NCBI GenBank assembly: GCA_960531495.1
Contig: OY482849.1
Location: 28,654,999-28,718,998, forward strand
Length of the DNA stretch: 64,000 nt
Direction of reading: 5' to 3'
From: Zeus faber
Lineage: Eukaryota > Chordata > Actinopteri > Zeiformes > Zeidae
The translations under genes and the position numbers were made by a program. Each line of letters starts with the position of its first letter. The stretch's first letter is position 1. This document shows positions 62,331 through 64,000 of the stretch, one piece after another. The notes beneath the pieces are model-generated. The model was given only the letters and a program-made list of their open reading frames with translations, was not told where the DNA came from and did not search any database.

Positions 62331-63341
62331 AACTTAATTAGGGCTGCAATAACAAACTGATGGAATCGATAAAATTTGATTATTAAAAAAATAGTTGGCA
62401 ACGAATTTCATTATCTCTTGGTTTGGAGCTGGCTACGTCACGTCGAACCCATTTGAGAAGTGGCGGAGGAGGAGAAAACTGTCTGACAAGTCATATATTG
62501 TACGGGAGCGCTTCACGTTAAAACTTGAGTAAGATCCCTTTTACACTGCAAACCGTGTAAAAGGGATCTTGCACGGTACGGGAGAACACCTGAAAGGAGA
62601 GCGGCGCCGTGGAGGAAGGGGACCCGGCAGCAGGGTAAGTCACTGTAAAAATCCTGAGGAAACACGTTCAGATCCACGGCGCGTTGCGTTTAGGAATGAG
62701 GGATGGTTCGTCCCACAGCAGCTGGGTCTTCTCGCTTATCTGACGGTGTTTGCTCGCGATCCAGCTTGAATTCAGTCAAATTTGCCTCGGTGTTGCACGA
62801 CAGGTGTATTTAACTAGCTGGCTAACGTCAGTGGAGGAGCAACGGCCGTGTCGCCCGCGTTAGTCTAGCAAAGATAATTGACACCGCCCGGGGGCTCATC
62901 CCTTATCACAATTATGGCAATATAATGATTTAAGAGTGAGAAGCAGAAACAGTCGGCCTCCATATCCCACGGCCTGTTAAAGCCATTCGATGTAGCAAAA
63001 CCTGTTAACACTTAATGTGTGTTTTATGCTTTTCCTTTTTTATCATTTATAATTTATTATTAGTTTAACAGCTCAGGTCCGTTGATGCAACATAAAACAA
63101 ATAAATTTTTTGTGTACTTTATTAAAAAAAAAAAAAACAAGCATATATCTTTTGCACATGTTGTGTGGCATACATTTAGGTCTGTTATTTGTGTTAATGT
63201 TGTCGACTTGGAATAACATTCTGAATAAAAATATGGAAATAAAATCTGTTTTTGTGTTTTTATCCCATCGATTTATCAAATAAATAATCGACTCGATTAA
63301 TCGATTATCAAAGTAGTTGTTAGTTGCAGCCCCAACTTAAT
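62331..63341. mobile_element. Non-autonomous hAT-like element with 8-bp target duplication
   Basis: AACTTAAT at 62331-62338 is repeated exactly at 63334-63341. Between them, a 995-bp element starts TAGGGCTGCAATAACAAAC and ends, reverse-complemented, GGGGCTGCAACTAACAAC, followed inward by AT-rich atcgattaatcga sequence typical of hAT/Charlie-type ends in vertebrates. No transposase frame is present. An internal perfect inverted repeat is noted separately. Confidence 0.85.
62531..62570. repeat. Perfect inverted repeat inside the hAT-like element
   Basis: AAGATCCCTTTTACAC (62531-62546) and its exact complement (62555-62570) flank an 8-base loop. It is probably a subterminal or captured structure of the element. 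Confidence 0.85.
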
Positions 63342-64000
63342 AACTTAAAAGGTTTTGTAAAATAACAACGTCGTGCAGGGAATGTGAGAAAACCAAAGTT
63401 TCCACAAAGTTTCCGCTCTCCACATCCGTGAGCCTGTGGGAGGCGACACGGTGATGAGGGAGGTAAACATGAGACGCCATCTGCAGATGTCGTCCAACCA
63501 AACGTCGGGGGCACTCAGCGAGGAGTGCCACCGCCGTTTCAACAAGTTCCTTGCAGCATATTTTGCGCCGATCTCGCAACGCGTGCATCTTCCATTTTCC
63601 CACCCAGCGTCAGATATTCTGAAGAGGTCAAGCTGCGGATTTAGCACCAGACGTATTTTCAGCATCAGGGTAAAATGAGTGTTAAATACTTTGTGTCTTT
63701 AAATGAACTTGTAAATGGGCTTGGATGACGCCGAGCCTCAAGCTGCTCGTCAAATAACTTTTAATCCGAGCCGCGTGTCATTATGTGCATTTCATCCTCT
63801 GCGTAGCACCGTATGTCGGGACAGGAAGGGGTGTTTTTTTTTTTCTTAAAAGTCAAAAATGGTTAATAGTATGTTGTTTTTTTTTTCTTTTTTCTTTTTC
63901 GACAAAAAGCAAGCCGTTCACGTGCTGGTCCACCCCGTCACCGTTTAGCAGGAGCTGAGGAAGGTGCCGCCCCCCCCTCTAGTGGTTTTCAAGTGTTGGT
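63342..64000. other. Unassigned DNA at the window edge
   Basis: Overlapping open frames on both strands around 63340-63680 have no recognisable family features. T- and C-runs occur at 63832-63900 and 63968-63976. I see no supported gene. Confidence 0.3.

Overview
The window is nuclear DNA of a teleost fish. Genes are split into short exons with canonical GT/AG junctions, the predicted proteins are vertebrate orthologues, and the non-coding DNA carries long (GT)n/(CA)n runs and several fish-type repeat families. All identifications come from reading translated exons against remembered family sequences; no search was run.

Layout. (1) About 1-8.4 kb: the 3' end of cit (citron Rho-interacting kinase): eleven exons for the CNH domain, a basic Ser-Pro-rich tail and a C-terminal PDZ ligand, then a long 3'UTR. 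(2) 10.0-13.0 kb: myl2-type cardiac myosin regulatory light chain, complete, seven exons, 169 aa. (3) 14.9-16.7 kb: a head-to-tail array of a repeat bounded by TAA microsatellites. (4) 17.4-45.8 kb: pxn (paxillin), complete. A 13-nt first coding exon is followed by a 14.5-kb intron, then LD-motif exons, a three-exon in-frame cassette of 666 codons (Ser-Pro repeats, a basic block, a polyproline run), then four LIM domains. (5) 46.4-47.7 kb, minus strand: an intronless F-box/LRR gene, convergent with pxn and divergent from rplp0. (6) 48.2-52.8 kb: rplp0 (ribosomal stalk protein uL10/P0), complete. Four of its introns carry copies of one H/ACA-type snoRNA-like sequence; its introns also hold a piggyBac-like MITE and a solo LTR. 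(7) 54-59.1 kb: intergenic, with a second array of the TAA-bounded repeat. (8) 59.4-62.0 kb: r3hcc1-like gene, followed by a roughly 1-kb hAT-like element with an exact 8-bp target duplication.

The order cit-myl2-pxn-rplp0 recalls the linkage of these genes on human 12q24 (from memory). The genes do not form a pathway. Cit (cytokinesis) and paxillin (focal adhesions) are both Rho/actin-linked proteins, myl2 is sarcomeric and rplp0 is translational.

The most notable non-standard content is the four-copy intronic snoRNA-like family in rplp0, with paired changes that preserve both hairpins, and the large optional cassette inside pxn.
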